A stretch of DNA of 64,000 nucleotides from Sulfitobacter alexandrii (GCF_001886735.1 NZ_CP018076.1:1612001-1676000); one strand, 5' to 3'. Counted from the stretch's first letter, positions 17,499 to 26,286 are shown. Notes: generated from the letters alone by a model not told the origin. Numbers and translations: made by a program.

Positions 17499-19333
17499 TC
17501 ACTTCTCCCCGGGTGACCACCACCAGACTTCCGGCATGAAATTCGGCCCGTCCCCGTAAAGCGGGATGTGATCGGGATACCTCATCTCGGCCCGGTGGGC
17601 GATCAGCCCCTCGTCGAACTGCCAGAACGGGATGACGTAGCGCCCGGCGGTCAGCACCCGGTCGAGCGCGCGTACCGCGTTGGTGAAATCCTCGGCCTCC
17701 CGCGCGGTGAGCATCCTGTCGATCATCGCGTCGGCGGCGGGGCTTTGAACGCCCATCAGGTTGCCCGAACCGGGTTCCGATGCGGCGGCGGTCCCCCAGT
17801 AGTAGCGCTGTTCGGTGCCCGGGCTGAGCGACAGCGCGCGGCGGAAGGTGGTCATGTCGAAGTCGAAGGTTTCCAGCCGCTTGGTCATCTGCGCGGGGTC
17901 CACGACCTCGACCCGCGCCGCGATCCCGAGCCGTTCGAGCGCCTGCACGTACAGATCCGCGATCTTCTCGGAGCCGCCGACATCCAGGCGGCTGCCCTTG
18001 GACAACGTGATCTCGACCGTGAGCGGCCGGCCTTCGGCATCGCGCATCACCCCGTCTTCGGCGGAATAACCCGCCGCCTGAAGCTGCTTCATGGCGTGGC
18101 GGATGCCCGCGCGATTGCGGACGGACCCGTCGCCCTCCGGCAAGGCGTAGCCGCTCAGCGTACCTTCGGGCAACGTGTCCTCGAACGGCGCCAGCAGCGC
18201 CGCCACGGGGGCCGGCGCGGGGCCGGGGCGCATCGCGAGGTCCGAGTTCGAGAAGTACGAGGTGATCCGCGGCAGCGCGCCGCCGGTCAGCGTTTCGTTG
18301 ATGTACTCGAAATTGAAGGCCCAGATCATCGCGTCGCGCACGCGCCAGTCGTCGAAGGGCGGCCGGCGGGTGTTCATCACGAAGCCGGTCATCCCCGACG
18401 GCTTGGAGTGGGGAAAGGTGGATTTCACGATCTCGCCACGCTGGACCGCGGGAAAGTCGTACTGTGTCGCCCAGGTCTCGGCGTTGAATTCGCGCACGGC
18501 CGAGATTTCGCCGGCCTTGAAAGCCTCGAACACGACGTTCGCGTCGCCGTAGAAATCCAGCCGGATCTCGTCAAAGTTGTTGGTGCCCCGCCGAAAGGGG
18601 ATATCCGCCCCCAGTAGTCGGGGTTGCGTTCCAGCGTGATGTAGCGGCTGGCGGCGTAGTCGGTGATGACATAGGGACCGCTGCCCAGGGGCACCTCCTG
18701 CAGGGGGGCGTTGGCGAAATCCTTGCCCTCCCATTGCGCCTTGCTCAGGATCGGGCGCATGCCCGCCAGCAGGGCCAGTTCGCGGTTGTCGGTGTTGAAG
18801 GTGATGCGCAGGGAACGGGGGCCGGTCTGTTCGATGGTTTCGATCTGGTTCCACAACCCGGCATAGCGCGGGTGCCCTTCGATGCCGAGCAGTTCGTAGG
18901 AAAAGATCACGTCGGCCACGGTCACCGGGCTGCCGTCAGAGAATCGGGCCTCCTCGCGCAGGGTGAATTCGACCCAGGATCGGTCCTCCGGGACGTCGAT
19001 TGATTCGGCCAGCAGACCGTAGAGCGCGAAGGGTTCGTCCCAGGATCGGCCCATCAGGGTCTCGTGGGTGAAGAAGGGCAACTGCCAGGGAACGGTGCCT
19101 TTGCGGACATAAGGGTTGAGGCTGTCGAAGCCGCCGGAGTTTCCGAGGACGATCCGGCCCCCCTTGGGCGCGTCCGGGTTCGCGTAGGGCAGGGACACAA
19201 AATCAGGTGGGAGAGCGGGGTCACCGTACATAGATATCCCGTGCATCGGCTCCGCCTCGGCTGTCGCGGCAAGGAGAATCAGTGAAGAAAATGCCGCAAA
19301 CGCCCAAGCTCTCTGGAAAAAATGAATCAGCAT
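17499..19333 (-). pseudogene. Extracellular solute-binding protein (family 5, YejA-like), frameshifted
   Basis: If one base is added to the C5 run at 18608-18612, this becomes a single 611-residue periplasmic binding protein for peptides or microcin-C-like compounds. Residues 1-27 are a signal peptide (ending ATAEA), followed by the YejA-type opening MHGISMYGDPALPPDF and the family-5 stretch SGPYVITDYAASRYITLERNPDYWG. Before the run the frame reads ERNPDYWG; after it the correct continuation GADIPFRRGTNNFDEIRLD is in another frame. Length and composition on both sides are normal. No permease or ATPase genes (yejBEF) adjoin it. The break is either a real frameshift or, more likely, an under-called homopolymer. 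Confidence 0.85.
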
Positions 19334-19412
19334 TTTCGCAACAATCTCCGCCTGCCCTTGTTTTGTTGGGGCCTTGAATAGCTGGGGTTCGAGGGCACTT
19401 CAAACTTTATGC

Positions 19413-19441
19413 TTGGCGAAAGGCGCGAGATTGCTTATACA
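19413..19441 (+). promoter_or_regulatory. Sigma-70 type promoter of the small RNA candidate
   Basis: TTGGCG (19413-19418) and TATACA (19436-19441) are separated by exactly 17 bases. The expected transcription start is near 19448. No coding start follows; instead a hairpin and a strong terminator do, which points to a non-coding transcript. Confidence 0.7.
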
Positions 19442-19447
19442 TAGGGC

Positions 19448-19524
19448 ACTGCTCGATAGGTTTCTTGCCTGTATGAAACCTGCCTCAATAACTTAACGCC
19501 AGCTTCGTGCTGGCGTTTTTTTTT
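19448..19524 (+). ncRNA. Candidate small RNA, about 77 nt
   Basis: The stretch between the promoter at 19413 and the terminator at 19495 is about 77 bases. It holds a 7-bp hairpin AGGTTTC/GAAACCT (19458-19481) with a ten-base loop TTGCCTGTAT, then a single-stranded TGCCTCAATAACTTA-like linker, then the terminator hairpin with nine Ts. No ribosome site or meaningful frame is present. It lies in the 370-base gap (19334-19703) between the divergent solute-binding-protein gene and bdhA. This is the usual architecture of a trans-acting, Hfq-type small RNA. I do not recognise the family; 5' end is inferred from the promoter. Confidence 0.6.
19495..19524 (+). terminator. Strong Rho-independent terminator of the small RNA
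   Basis: A nine-base-pair stem AACGCCAGC/GCTGGCGTT encloses the loop TTCGT and is followed by a run of nine Ts (19516-19524). It is the clearest intrinsic terminator in the window. The nearest upstream gene is on the other strand, so it must end the short plus-strand transcript. Confidence 0.85.
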
Positions 19525-19649
19525 GGCGGACCGCCCTGCGGCGTGGGCCGTGCAGGTGTCGCCGGCGTGCGCATCTACAGGAATGGTTCCCGCGCGCTTT
19601 GCACCGCGCTATTCAGGGTGAAACATTCCCGCCTGCGGCGCGTTCCCTT

Positions 19650-19683
19650 TGCAGATGCAGCAGGGCATGATGCAATGCAGCAT
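19650..19683. promoter_or_regulatory. GCA/TGC-rich motif before bdhA, possible PhaR-like site
   Basis: Five GCA/TGCA units are packed into 34 bases just upstream of bdhA, including GCAGATGCAGC and TGCAATGCAGC. PhaR repressors of polyhydroxybutyrate genes bind TGC-rich, CTGC/GCAG-type motifs, so the placement is suggestive. The rest of 19525-19703 shows nothing else; a ribosome site AGGAGA precedes the bdhA ATG. Confidence 0.3.
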
Positions 19684-19703
19684 TTCAATCAGGAGACATC
19701 ATC

Positions 19704-20489
19704 ATGGCCTATACCATCGACCTTACCGGCAAGACCGCCGTGATCACCGGGTCCAATTCCGGCATCGGGCTGGGAATCGCCTGGGAACTCGCGCGTGCGG
19801 GTGCGGACGTCGTTCTCAATTCCTTCACCGACCGCGAGGAAGACCACGCGCTGGCCAGGGAGATCGCGGAGGAGACCGGTGTCACGGCGCGCTACATCAA
19901 GGCGGACATGTCCAAGGGGGACGCGTGCCGACAGCTCATCGCCGACGCGGGGCGCTGCGATATCCTGATCAACAACGCCGGTATCCAGCACGTGGCGCCG
20001 ATCCCGGATTTCCCGGTGGAGAAATGGGATGCGATCATCGCGATCAACCTCAGTTCGGCCTTTCACACGACCGCCGCCGCCCTGCCGATGATGCGGCAGG
20101 CGGGGTGGGGCCGGATCATCAACATTTCCTCGGCACACGGGCTGACCGCCTCGCCTTTCAAGTCCGCCTACATCGCCGCGAAGCACGGCATCGTCGGCCT
20201 GACCAAGACGACCGCGCTGGAGACGGCGCAGGAACCGATCACGGCGAATACCATCTGCCCCGGCTACGTTCTGACCCCGCTCGTCGAGGCGCAGATCCCC
20301 GACACGATGAAGGAATACGACATGTCGCGCGAAGACGTAATCAAGAACGTGATGCTGGAACGTCAGCCCAGCAAGGAATTCGCGACCGTCGAACAGCTGG
20401 GCGGTACGGCGACCTTCCTGTGCTCGGACGCCGCAGCGCAGATCACGGGCACCGCCATCAGCGTGGACGGCGGCTGGACGGCGCTCTGA
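19704..20489 (+). CDS. bdhA: 3-hydroxybutyrate dehydrogenase
   Basis: This 261-residue short-chain dehydrogenase oxidises (R)-3-hydroxybutyrate to acetoacetate with NAD+, the step after polyhydroxybutyrate breakdown. The nucleotide motif GSNSGIGLGIA is at residues 16-26, NNAGIQHVAPI near 92, the catalytic Ser in ISSAHGLTAS, and Tyr/Lys in SAYIAAKHG near 156. The HGL after the Ser and the NNAGIQHV segment are typical of BdhA rather than general reductases. ATG 19704 follows AGGAGACATC. Its TGA overlaps the ATG of the patatin gene (TGATG), so the two are translationally coupled. Confidence 0.95.
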   Translation: MAYTIDLTGKTAVITGSNSGIGLGIAWELARAGADVVLNSFTDREEDHALAREIAEETGVTARYIKADMSKGDACRQLIADAGRCDILINNAGIQHVAPIPDFPVEKWDAIIAINLSSAFHTTAAALPMMRQAGWGRIINISSAHGLTASPFKSAYIAAKHGIVGLTKTTALETAQEPITANTICPGYVLTPLVEAQIPDTMKEYDMSREDVIKNVMLERQPSKEFATVEQLGGTATFLCSDAAAQITGTAISVDGGWTAL

Positions 20490-21535
20490 TGGCGAAAGGC
20501 AAGAGCGGCAGGAAGCGGATCAATCTGGCGCTGCAGGGCGGGGGCGCGCATGGCGCCTTCACCTGGGGCGTGCTGGAGCGCTTCCTGCAGGATCCCGACC
20601 TGGAGATCTGCGGCATCTCGGGCACATCCGCCGGTGCGCTGAACGGGGCCGCGCTGAAGGCCGGATTCGTCGCCGGGGGCGCGGAGGGTGCGCGCGAGAA
20701 CCTGGCCTGGCTGTGGCGGCAGGTGTCGGGGGTGGCGGACCTGCGCCTGCAGTCGTGGATGGCCCCCTTCGGCATCGCTGCGGTGAGCCAGGCGTTGGAG
20801 TATTCGTGGCCGGTGGCGATCGGCGATGCCGTGTCGAACGTGACCTCTCCCTACGTGTACGGGCCTTTCTACCGGAACCCGCTGACCGACATCGTGTCGC
20901 AGATGGATTACGACCATGTCTGCAACGGGGTCGCGCCGCTTCTGTACATATGCGCGACGAGGGTGCGCAACGGCAAGATCCGGGTGTTTTCGGGCGACGA
21001 GATCGGGCCGGAGGCAATCATGGCCTCGGCCTGTCTGCCGACCGTGTTCCAGGCGGTCGAGATGCACGATGCCGAAACCGGGCAGACGGAGGCATTCTGG
21101 GATGGCGGCTATACTGGGAACCCGGCACTGTTTCCCTTGTTTGGCAAGGGGTTGCCGGACGACATTGTCGTCATCAACATCAACCCGCTGGAACGGCATG
21201 ATCTGCCGCGCACACCCAAGCAGATACAGAACCGGATCAACGAGATCAGTTTCAACTCGAGCCTGCTGCGCGAGCTCAGGGCGATCGAGTTCGTGCAGCG
21301 TCTGATCGACAGCGGCCGGGTGCCCGAAGGCGCGATGCGCCGGGTCAGGGTCCACATGGTCGCGGATGACGCGTTGATGGAAAAGCTGTCCGTTGCCACG
21401 AAACTCGTGCCGCTCCCCGCGGTGATCGCGACGCTTTACGAAGCGGGGCAATCGGCGGCAGACCGGTTTCTCGAGATGCACAAGGACAAGATCGGCGTGG
21501 AAAGCAGCGTCGATCTGCCCGAGATGTTCGGCTAG
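20489..21535 (+). CDS. Patatin-like phospholipase/esterase
   Basis: This 348-residue protein is a patatin-fold serine hydrolase. The oxyanion hole GGGAHGAFTWG is near residue 17, the nucleophile motif GTSAG near 43, and the catalytic DGG in FWDGGYTGNP near 207. It has no signal peptide and is cytoplasmic. Patatins cleave ester bonds of lipids. The gene is coupled to bdhA by a TGATG overlap, which suggests a shared pathway: release of hydroxyacyl or fatty acyl units that BdhA or beta-oxidation then uses. This link is an inference; the hydrolase substrate is unknown. Confidence 0.9.
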   Translation: MAKGKSGRKRINLALQGGGAHGAFTWGVLERFLQDPDLEICGISGTSAGALNGAALKAGFVAGGAEGARENLAWLWRQVSGVADLRLQSWMAPFGIAAVSQALEYSWPVAIGDAVSNVTSPYVYGPFYRNPLTDIVSQMDYDHVCNGVAPLLYICATRVRNGKIRVFSGDEIGPEAIMASACLPTVFQAVEMHDAETGQTEAFWDGGYTGNPALFPLFGKGLPDDIVVININPLERHDLPRTPKQIQNRINEISFNSSLLRELRAIEFVQRLIDSGRVPEGAMRRVRVHMVADDALMEKLSVATKLVPLPAVIATLYEAGQSAADRFLEMHKDKIGVESSVDLPEMFG

Positions 21536-21576
21536 GCGGAGCCACGCGCGACAGGTTCTCTCAGGAAAAGGTGGCG

Positions 21577-22311
21577 CTAGTCCCGGGCGGGCAGGGCTTC
21601 GGGCAGGTCGTTCTTGTCGCCCCGTTGGGGCGGATAGACCAGCCCGGCCGAGATCACCAGCTTGGCCGCGTCTTCCACCGTCATGTCCAGTTCGATCACG
21701 TCCCGCTTGGGAAAGAACAACAGGAAACCTGAGGTGGGGTTCGGCGTCGTCGGTACGAACACGCTGACCATCTCGTCCGTGGGGTCCGACTTGTCCGCCA
21801 CCTCGCCCTTGGCGGTGGTCGAGATGAACCCCAGTGCCCATATGCCCCGCCGGGGATATTCGATCAGGCAGGCCGTTTCAAAGCTGCGTTCCGACTGGGC
21901 GAAGATCGTCTCGGAAATCTGCTTGATCCCGGAGTATATGGTGCGCACCACCGGCGTCCGTTCCACGAGGCTTTCCGCGAAACGGATCAGCGACCGGCCG
22001 ATGATCCCCTTGGCCATCCAGCCCACGATGATCGTGAACACGAGGAAGATCACCACGCCGAGGCCGCGAACATTGATCTGGACGTCCGGGTCGAGCCCGA
22101 GGAAATCCTGCAGCATCCGGTCGGGATGGTATCCCTTGGGCACCAGCGGCAGGACAAATCCGTCGATCCAGCCGACGACGGACCAGATCAGCCATATGGT
22201 CAGGCCGACGGGTGCGATCACCACCAGCCCGGTCAGAAAGGACGCCCGCAGGCGCGCGACCAGTCCGGGGCGGCGTGGTTCGGAAGGGTCGATGTCGAAT
22301 GGCGTGTTCAT
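21577..22311 (-). CDS. DUF502 family inner-membrane protein
   Basis: This 244-residue protein has two hydrophobic segments near residues 25-50 (LTGLVVIAPVGLTIWLIWSV, given in part) and 82-105, then a cytoplasmic or periplasmic domain with the DUF502 stretches VERTPVVRTIYSGIKQI, VFVPTTPNPTSGFL and TVEDAAKLVISAG. Its function is not established. It converges with the patatin gene. The 99-base gap upstream separates it from psuG on the same strand. Confidence 0.88.
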   Translation of the reverse strand: MNTPFDIDPSEPRRPGLVARLRASFLTGLVVIAPVGLTIWLIWSVVGWIDGFVLPLVPKGYHPDRMLQDFLGLDPDVQINVRGLGVVIFLVFTIIVGWMAKGIIGRSLIRFAESLVERTPVVRTIYSGIKQISETIFAQSERSFETACLIEYPRRGIWALGFISTTAKGEVADKSDPTDEMVSVFVPTTPNPTSGFLLFFPKRDVIELDMTVEDAAKLVISAGLVYPPQRGDKNDLPEALPARD

Positions 22312-22410
22312 GGCTGTCCCGGCAAGTCGTCACATAGCTAAGCCGTTTGCGCGCCTGCCACAATGCCGGGTGCGCGTTTTCCTTCTGAAATCAGGCGCGT
22401 CGCCCGGAGA

Positions 22411-23328
22411 TTACGCGGCCTGGCGCGCGATCTCGGCGGCGATCCCCGCGGCCAGCCGGGCGTTGTTGCGCACCAGGGCGATATTCGCGGTCAGCGACCG
22501 GCCGTCGGTCAGCTCGAAGATGCGCTGCAGCAGGTAGGGCGTGACCGCCTTGCCACTGATTCCATGGGCCTTGGCGTCGGCCTGGGCCTGGGCGATGACC
22601 GGGGCCATCTCGGCCGCCGGGATCTCGTCTTCTGCCGGGATCGGGTTGGCCACCAGCTGACCGCCCGGCAGGCCGAGCGCGGCGCGCAGCGTGTGGGCTT
22701 TCGCGATCTGCGCGGGGTCATCCATGCGCAGCGGGGCCTTCAGCGGCGAGGACGCGGACCAGAAGGCGGGAAAGCTGTCCTGGCCCACCGCGATCACCGG
22801 CACGCCCTGGGTCTCCAGCACTTCGAGGGTCTTGGCCACGTCGAGGATGGCCTTGGCGCCGGCGGCGACGACCGTGACAGGCGTCTGGGCCAGTTCCATC
22901 AGGTCGGCCGAGATGTCGAAGCTGTCTTCGGCACCCTTGTGAACTCCGCCGATCCCGCCGGTCGCGAAGACGGCGATGCCCGCCAGACGCGCCGCGATCA
23001 TCGTGGCGGCCACGGTGGTGGCGCCGGTCCCGCCACGCGCGATGCAGGCGGCAAGGTCGGCGCGGCTGAGCTTGGCGACGTTGCGCGCCTGGGCCAGGGC
23101 ATCGAGCTCGGTGGTCTCCAGCCCGATGTGAAGCTGTCCGTCCAGTACCGCGATCGTGGCCGGCACCGCGCCTGCGGTGCGGATGTCCGCCTCGACAGCG
23201 CGGGCGACCTCGATGTTCTGCGGATGCGGCATCCCGTGCGTGATGATGGTGCTTTCCAAGGCGACGATGGGCGTGCCCGCCGCGCGGGCTTGGGCCACTT
23301 CGGCGCTGAAAGTGAGGGGCAGGGTCAT
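22411..23328 (-). CDS. psuG: Pseudouridine-5'-phosphate glycosidase
   Basis: This 305-residue enzyme splits pseudouridine 5'-phosphate to uracil and ribose 5-phosphate. The family opening VALESTIITHGMPHPQN is present near residue 23, with the conserved ARGGTGATTVAATM and FATGGIGGVHKGAE blocks at about 108 and 134 and ANPIPAEDEIP near 226. Full length. It follows psuK with an ATGA overlap (23325-23328), so kinase and glycosidase are cotranslated, matching the two-step pseudouridine breakdown pathway. Confidence 0.96.
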   Translation of the reverse strand: MTLPLTFSAEVAQARAAGTPIVALESTIITHGMPHPQNIEVARAVEADIRTAGAVPATIAVLDGQLHIGLETTELDALAQARNVAKLSRADLAACIARGGTGATTVAATMIAARLAGIAVFATGGIGGVHKGAEDSFDISADLMELAQTPVTVVAAGAKAILDVAKTLEVLETQGVPVIAVGQDSFPAFWSASSPLKAPLRMDDPAQIAKAHTLRAALGLPGGQLVANPIPAEDEIPAAEMAPVIAQAQADAKAHGISGKAVTPYLLQRIFELTDGRSLTANIALVRNNARLAAGIAAEIARQAA

Positions 23329-24215
23329 ATGAGGGTCTCTCCGGACACGTAAAGGGCGGTGGCGTCGAGCGCCTGCTGCAGGGCGGCTTCGGCCTTGATG
23401 CCGCCGCGTTCCGCCGCGATATGGGCGGCCATGAAGGTATCGCCTGCGCCGGTGACCCGCGCCACCTGCACCTGCGGTGGGGTCTGCGTGTGCATGCTGT
23501 CGGGGTCGGCCACGGTGGCGGGATTGCTCCCATCGGTCACCACCACGCGCGCCGCGCCCCGTGCGAGAAGCCCTTCGGCCGCCGCGCGGGAATCGGCGAA
23601 CACGCGCTGGCAGAGCAGTCCTGCCTCCTCGAGATTCACGTAGAGCGTGCCGCGACCGGTCTTGACGAACGGGGCGAGACGCAGCGCCTTGCCGGGCGAG
23701 GCCGGGGCGACACGCAGGTCGGCCTCGGCCAGAAGCGGGCTTTCGGCCATGAGACCCAACAGGTCGATGGTGAGATTGCCATCGAGCGCGACCGCCCCGG
23801 TAAAGGGCTTCGGCAGGCGGCCATCGCCGAGCGGGCCGAGAATCTTGTCGCCCGCGGCTTCGAGCGAGTGGGCGTCCGCGACCGCCGCGATCAGCCCGTT
23901 GGCCCCTTCGACGGCCATGTAGCGGTCGGTCGGCAGGTCGTCGGAGCGATAGATGAAGTCCGTCATCAGCCCCCGCACCGCGCAGGCGGCCATGAGCTCA
24001 TCGCCTTCCGGGTCGCGGCCCACGGCGGAGAGCAGGGCAGGTGCAAGGCCGAAGCGTGACAATGCCATGCCGATGTTCAAGGCCACGCCGCCGGGCAGAC
24101 GTGTGATCCGCCCCGGCATGTCGGAGCCTTGTCGCATGGGCTTGTCGCAGCGACCGATGATGTCCCATAGGACCGCGCCGATACAGAGGATGTCAGGGGA
24201 CCGGGATGGCGTCAT
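23325..24215 (-). CDS. psuK: PfkB-family kinase, pseudouridine kinase
   Basis: This 296-residue ribokinase-like enzyme would phosphorylate pseudouridine at O5'. The N-terminal PfkB signature region GGVALNIGMALSRFG is near residue 42, and the C-terminal signature with the catalytic Asp, VTGAGDTFMAAH, is near 255. Sequence alone shows only a carbohydrate/nucleoside kinase; the substrate is inferred from the ATGA-overlapping psuG downstream. ATG 24215 is the first good start. Nothing further is seen in the 63 bases before the DUF4198 stop. Confidence 0.9.
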   Translation of the reverse strand: MTPSRSPDILCIGAVLWDIIGRCDKPMRQGSDMPGRITRLPGGVALNIGMALSRFGLAPALLSAVGRDPEGDELMAACAVRGLMTDFIYRSDDLPTDRYMAVEGANGLIAAVADAHSLEAAGDKILGPLGDGRLPKPFTGAVALDGNLTIDLLGLMAESPLLAEADLRVAPASPGKALRLAPFVKTGRGTLYVNLEEAGLLCQRVFADSRAAAEGLLARGAARVVVTDGSNPATVADPDSMHTQTPPQVQVARVTGAGDTFMAAHIAAERGGIKAEAALQQALDATALYVSGETLI

Positions 24216-24278
24216 GGCACGGGTTTACCCGCGCGCGGGCGACCTGCGCAAGCCGGTCGTTGCGGAAGTCCGGCGGCG

Positions 24279-25097
24279 TCAGCCGGGAACCTCGAAAGTC
24301 AGCGCCGCCCAGAGCGTTTCCCACACCGGCGAATCCTCGGCCTGGCCGGCATCCGGCGCCTCGCGGAGCGTTACCGCGTCAAACAGGTATTCATGCCCCG
24401 GCGTGACCGGAATGCGCGCGATGCCTTCCGCGTCGGTCCGGTGAAGCGTGATGCTCACGCTGTCGTCCGGCGCGCGGTCGAAGACCTCCACCTGGGCATC
24501 GGGACGCGGCGCGCTGTCGTAGGTCAGCTTGACCTCCATCGGCCCTTCGAAGCCCGGCGCATAGGGGTTCGTCAGGGCGGTGAACTCGGTCGCGAGCCCC
24601 ACCGTCTGGTCCGCGCCCGCGCCGCTGCCCACCGCGATCAGCGCCTTCACGTGCCGCGTGTAACGTTCGCGCACGCGTTCCTTGCTCCAGCCGTTGGCTT
24701 CGTGGGTGGCGAGGGCGTTCTTGAAATCCTTGTGCTCCGTGAAGCCGACGAATTTTTCCCATTCGCGGTAGGTGACGTACTGGGGCGTGGATTCGTAGAC
24801 CACCGCCACCAGCGCATCGTCGACAGGGGCCTCGACATCGAGCGCGGGCCGATCGCCCGCCCGCGGTTTCAGCCGCGTGCCGACGCCATCGGCCACCATC
24901 ACGTAGAGGTGGGTGCTCTTGTTGAAATACGCGAGAATATTGCCGACGAATTGCTCCCCGTTCCTGAAATCGCCCTGTATGGTGCCGCCATTCTCGACTT
25001 GATAGTCGAGCGGTTCGATCCAGAATTCATGGGACAGGGCCGGCGAAAAGGGCAGGGCGCAGAGCGCGACTGGCAGCAGGAAACGGGGCAGGTACAT
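24279..25097 (-). CDS. DUF4198 periplasmic protein, metal-uptake associated
   Basis: This 272-residue protein has a signal peptide (residues 1-22, ending ALS) followed by HEFWIEPLDYQVENGG, the typical opening of DUF4198 proteins, which are often found with nickel/cobalt transport systems. The middle contains VAVVYESTPQYVTYREWEKF, and the C terminus has a transthyretin-like beta fold (YDSAPRPDAQVEVFDRAPDD). The N-terminal His after signal cleavage may bind metal. The ATG (25095-25097 read in reverse) overlaps the ATG of the divergent HupE gene in a shared CATG, so the promoters must lie in each other's coding DNA or one start is misplaced; no downstream Met would keep the signal peptide. Confidence 0.82.
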   Translation of the reverse strand: MYLPRFLLPVALCALPFSPALSHEFWIEPLDYQVENGGTIQGDFRNGEQFVGNILAYFNKSTHLYVMVADGVGTRLKPRAGDRPALDVEAPVDDALVAVVYESTPQYVTYREWEKFVGFTEHKDFKNALATHEANGWSKERVRERYTRHVKALIAVGSGAGADQTVGLATEFTALTNPYAPGFEGPMEVKLTYDSAPRPDAQVEVFDRAPDDSVSITLHRTDAEGIARIPVTPGHEYLFDAVTLREAPDAGQAEDSPVWETLWAALTFEVPG

Positions 25098-26286
25098 GCG
25101 AAATACTCTCACTAGGATGCTGTTCAAGCTGGCAGCGCTGGTCCTTTTGTCAAGTGGGCTGGCGGTGTTCGGGATGCGGGCGGGGGCGCATGAATTGCAG
25201 CCCACCATCGCGGATCTGACCGTGACCGGAGACAGGGCGGACCTTGTGTTGCGTATCAATCTGGATGCGTTTCTCGCCGGGATCGACCTCGATGGCATGG
25301 ATGACACGGACAACGCCGAGAACGCGGAAAGCTACGATGCGCTGCGCGCGCTGCCGCCCGAGCAGATCGTCACCCGCCTTCCGGCGCTGCTGGAGCGATG
25401 GAACGCCCTGCCGCTGCTGAGCGCGGACGGTGCGCCTGTCCCGCTGCGCAGTGCGCGCGTCGACCTTCAGGACGACATCGGACCCGAGTTCGCACGCCTC
25501 GCGGACTGGACGCTGCGCGGGAGCGTCGATCCGCGGGCTGAAGTCGTGCAGGTCACCTGGCCCGACGGCGGCGGGGCGCTCGTGCTGCGTCAGCAGGGGG
25601 TCGAGGAACCCTTTACCGGCTATCTCGACGGGGGGGAGACCAGCCCCGAGATTGCGCTGCAGGGCGGTGCCGAGCAGAGCGGGCTGGGCACGTTCGTCGG
25701 CTACATCCCGGTGGGATTCGATCACATATTGCCCAAGGGGCTGGATCATATCCTCTTCGTGCTGGGGCTTTTCCTGCTGTCGACCCAGCTGCGGCCGCTG
25801 GTCTGGCAGGTCTCGGCCTTTACGCTCGCGCATACGGTGACGCTGGCACTGGGCGCGCTGGGGCTGGTGCGGGTGCCGGCCGAGATCGTCGAGCCGCTGA
25901 TCGCCGCATCGATCGTTTATGTCGCGGTCGAGAACATCTTCTTTCACCGGCTGAGCCGGTGGCGGCCGCTGGTGATTTTCGGCTTCGGCCTGCTGCACGG
26001 GCTGGGCTTCGCGTCGGTGCTGGGGGAATTCGGGCTGCCGCCGGGCCAATTCCTCCCGGCGCTCATCGGGTTCAACGTGGGCGTGGAACTGGGCCAGCTT
26101 GCCGTCATCGCCCTTGCGGCGCTGTTGCTGTGGGGTGCGGTTCTGGCGGCACGCCGGGCGCATCTGGAGGGGCAGGAGGAACTGGTGACGGAATACACGG
26201 TGATGTTCCGTGCCGTTTCGGTGACCGGCTCGCTCATCATCGCGCTGATCGGGGCCTACTGGGTGGTGGAGCGCGTGTTCCTGTAG
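25096..26286 (+). CDS. HupE/UreJ family membrane protein
   Basis: This 396-residue protein has a signal-like N terminus followed by HELQPTIADLTV, an extracytoplasmic domain of about 190 residues, and then about six or seven membrane helices with the HupE/UreJ signature GFDHILPKGLDHILFVLG (about 211-228) and FGLLHGLGFASVLGEFGLP. HupE proteins are nickel or cobalt permeases. The extracytoplasmic insertion marks the HupE/UreJ_2 subgroup. ATG 25096 has GGGCAGG upstream, but ATG 25117 (MLFKLAALV) gives an equally good signal peptide and would remove the start-codon overlap with the divergent DUF4198 gene. Metal uptake is a family-based inference. Confidence 0.85.
   Translation: MRNTLTRMLFKLAALVLLSSGLAVFGMRAGAHELQPTIADLTVTGDRADLVLRINLDAFLAGIDLDGMDDTDNAENAESYDALRALPPEQIVTRLPALLERWNALPLLSADGAPVPLRSARVDLQDDIGPEFARLADWTLRGSVDPRAEVVQVTWPDGGGALVLRQQGVEEPFTGYLDGGETSPEIALQGGAEQSGLGTFVGYIPVGFDHILPKGLDHILFVLGLFLLSTQLRPLVWQVSAFTLAHTVTLALGALGLVRVPAEIVEPLIAASIVYVAVENIFFHRLSRWRPLVIFGFGLLHGLGFASVLGEFGLPPGQFLPALIGFNVGVELGQLAVIALAALLLWGAVLAARRAHLEGQEELVTEYTVMFRAVSVTGSLIIALIGAYWVVERVFL

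Noticed and set aside
17499-18854. Separate 451-codon gene in the C-terminal part of the solute-binding protein
   Set aside because: Its first 85 codons are out-of-frame sequence of the upstream half; the two parts form one frameshifted gene.
19649-20488. Upstream in-frame extension of the patatin gene across bdhA
   Set aside because: This part is bdhA in another frame; the patatin domain begins at ATG 20489 with a coupled start.
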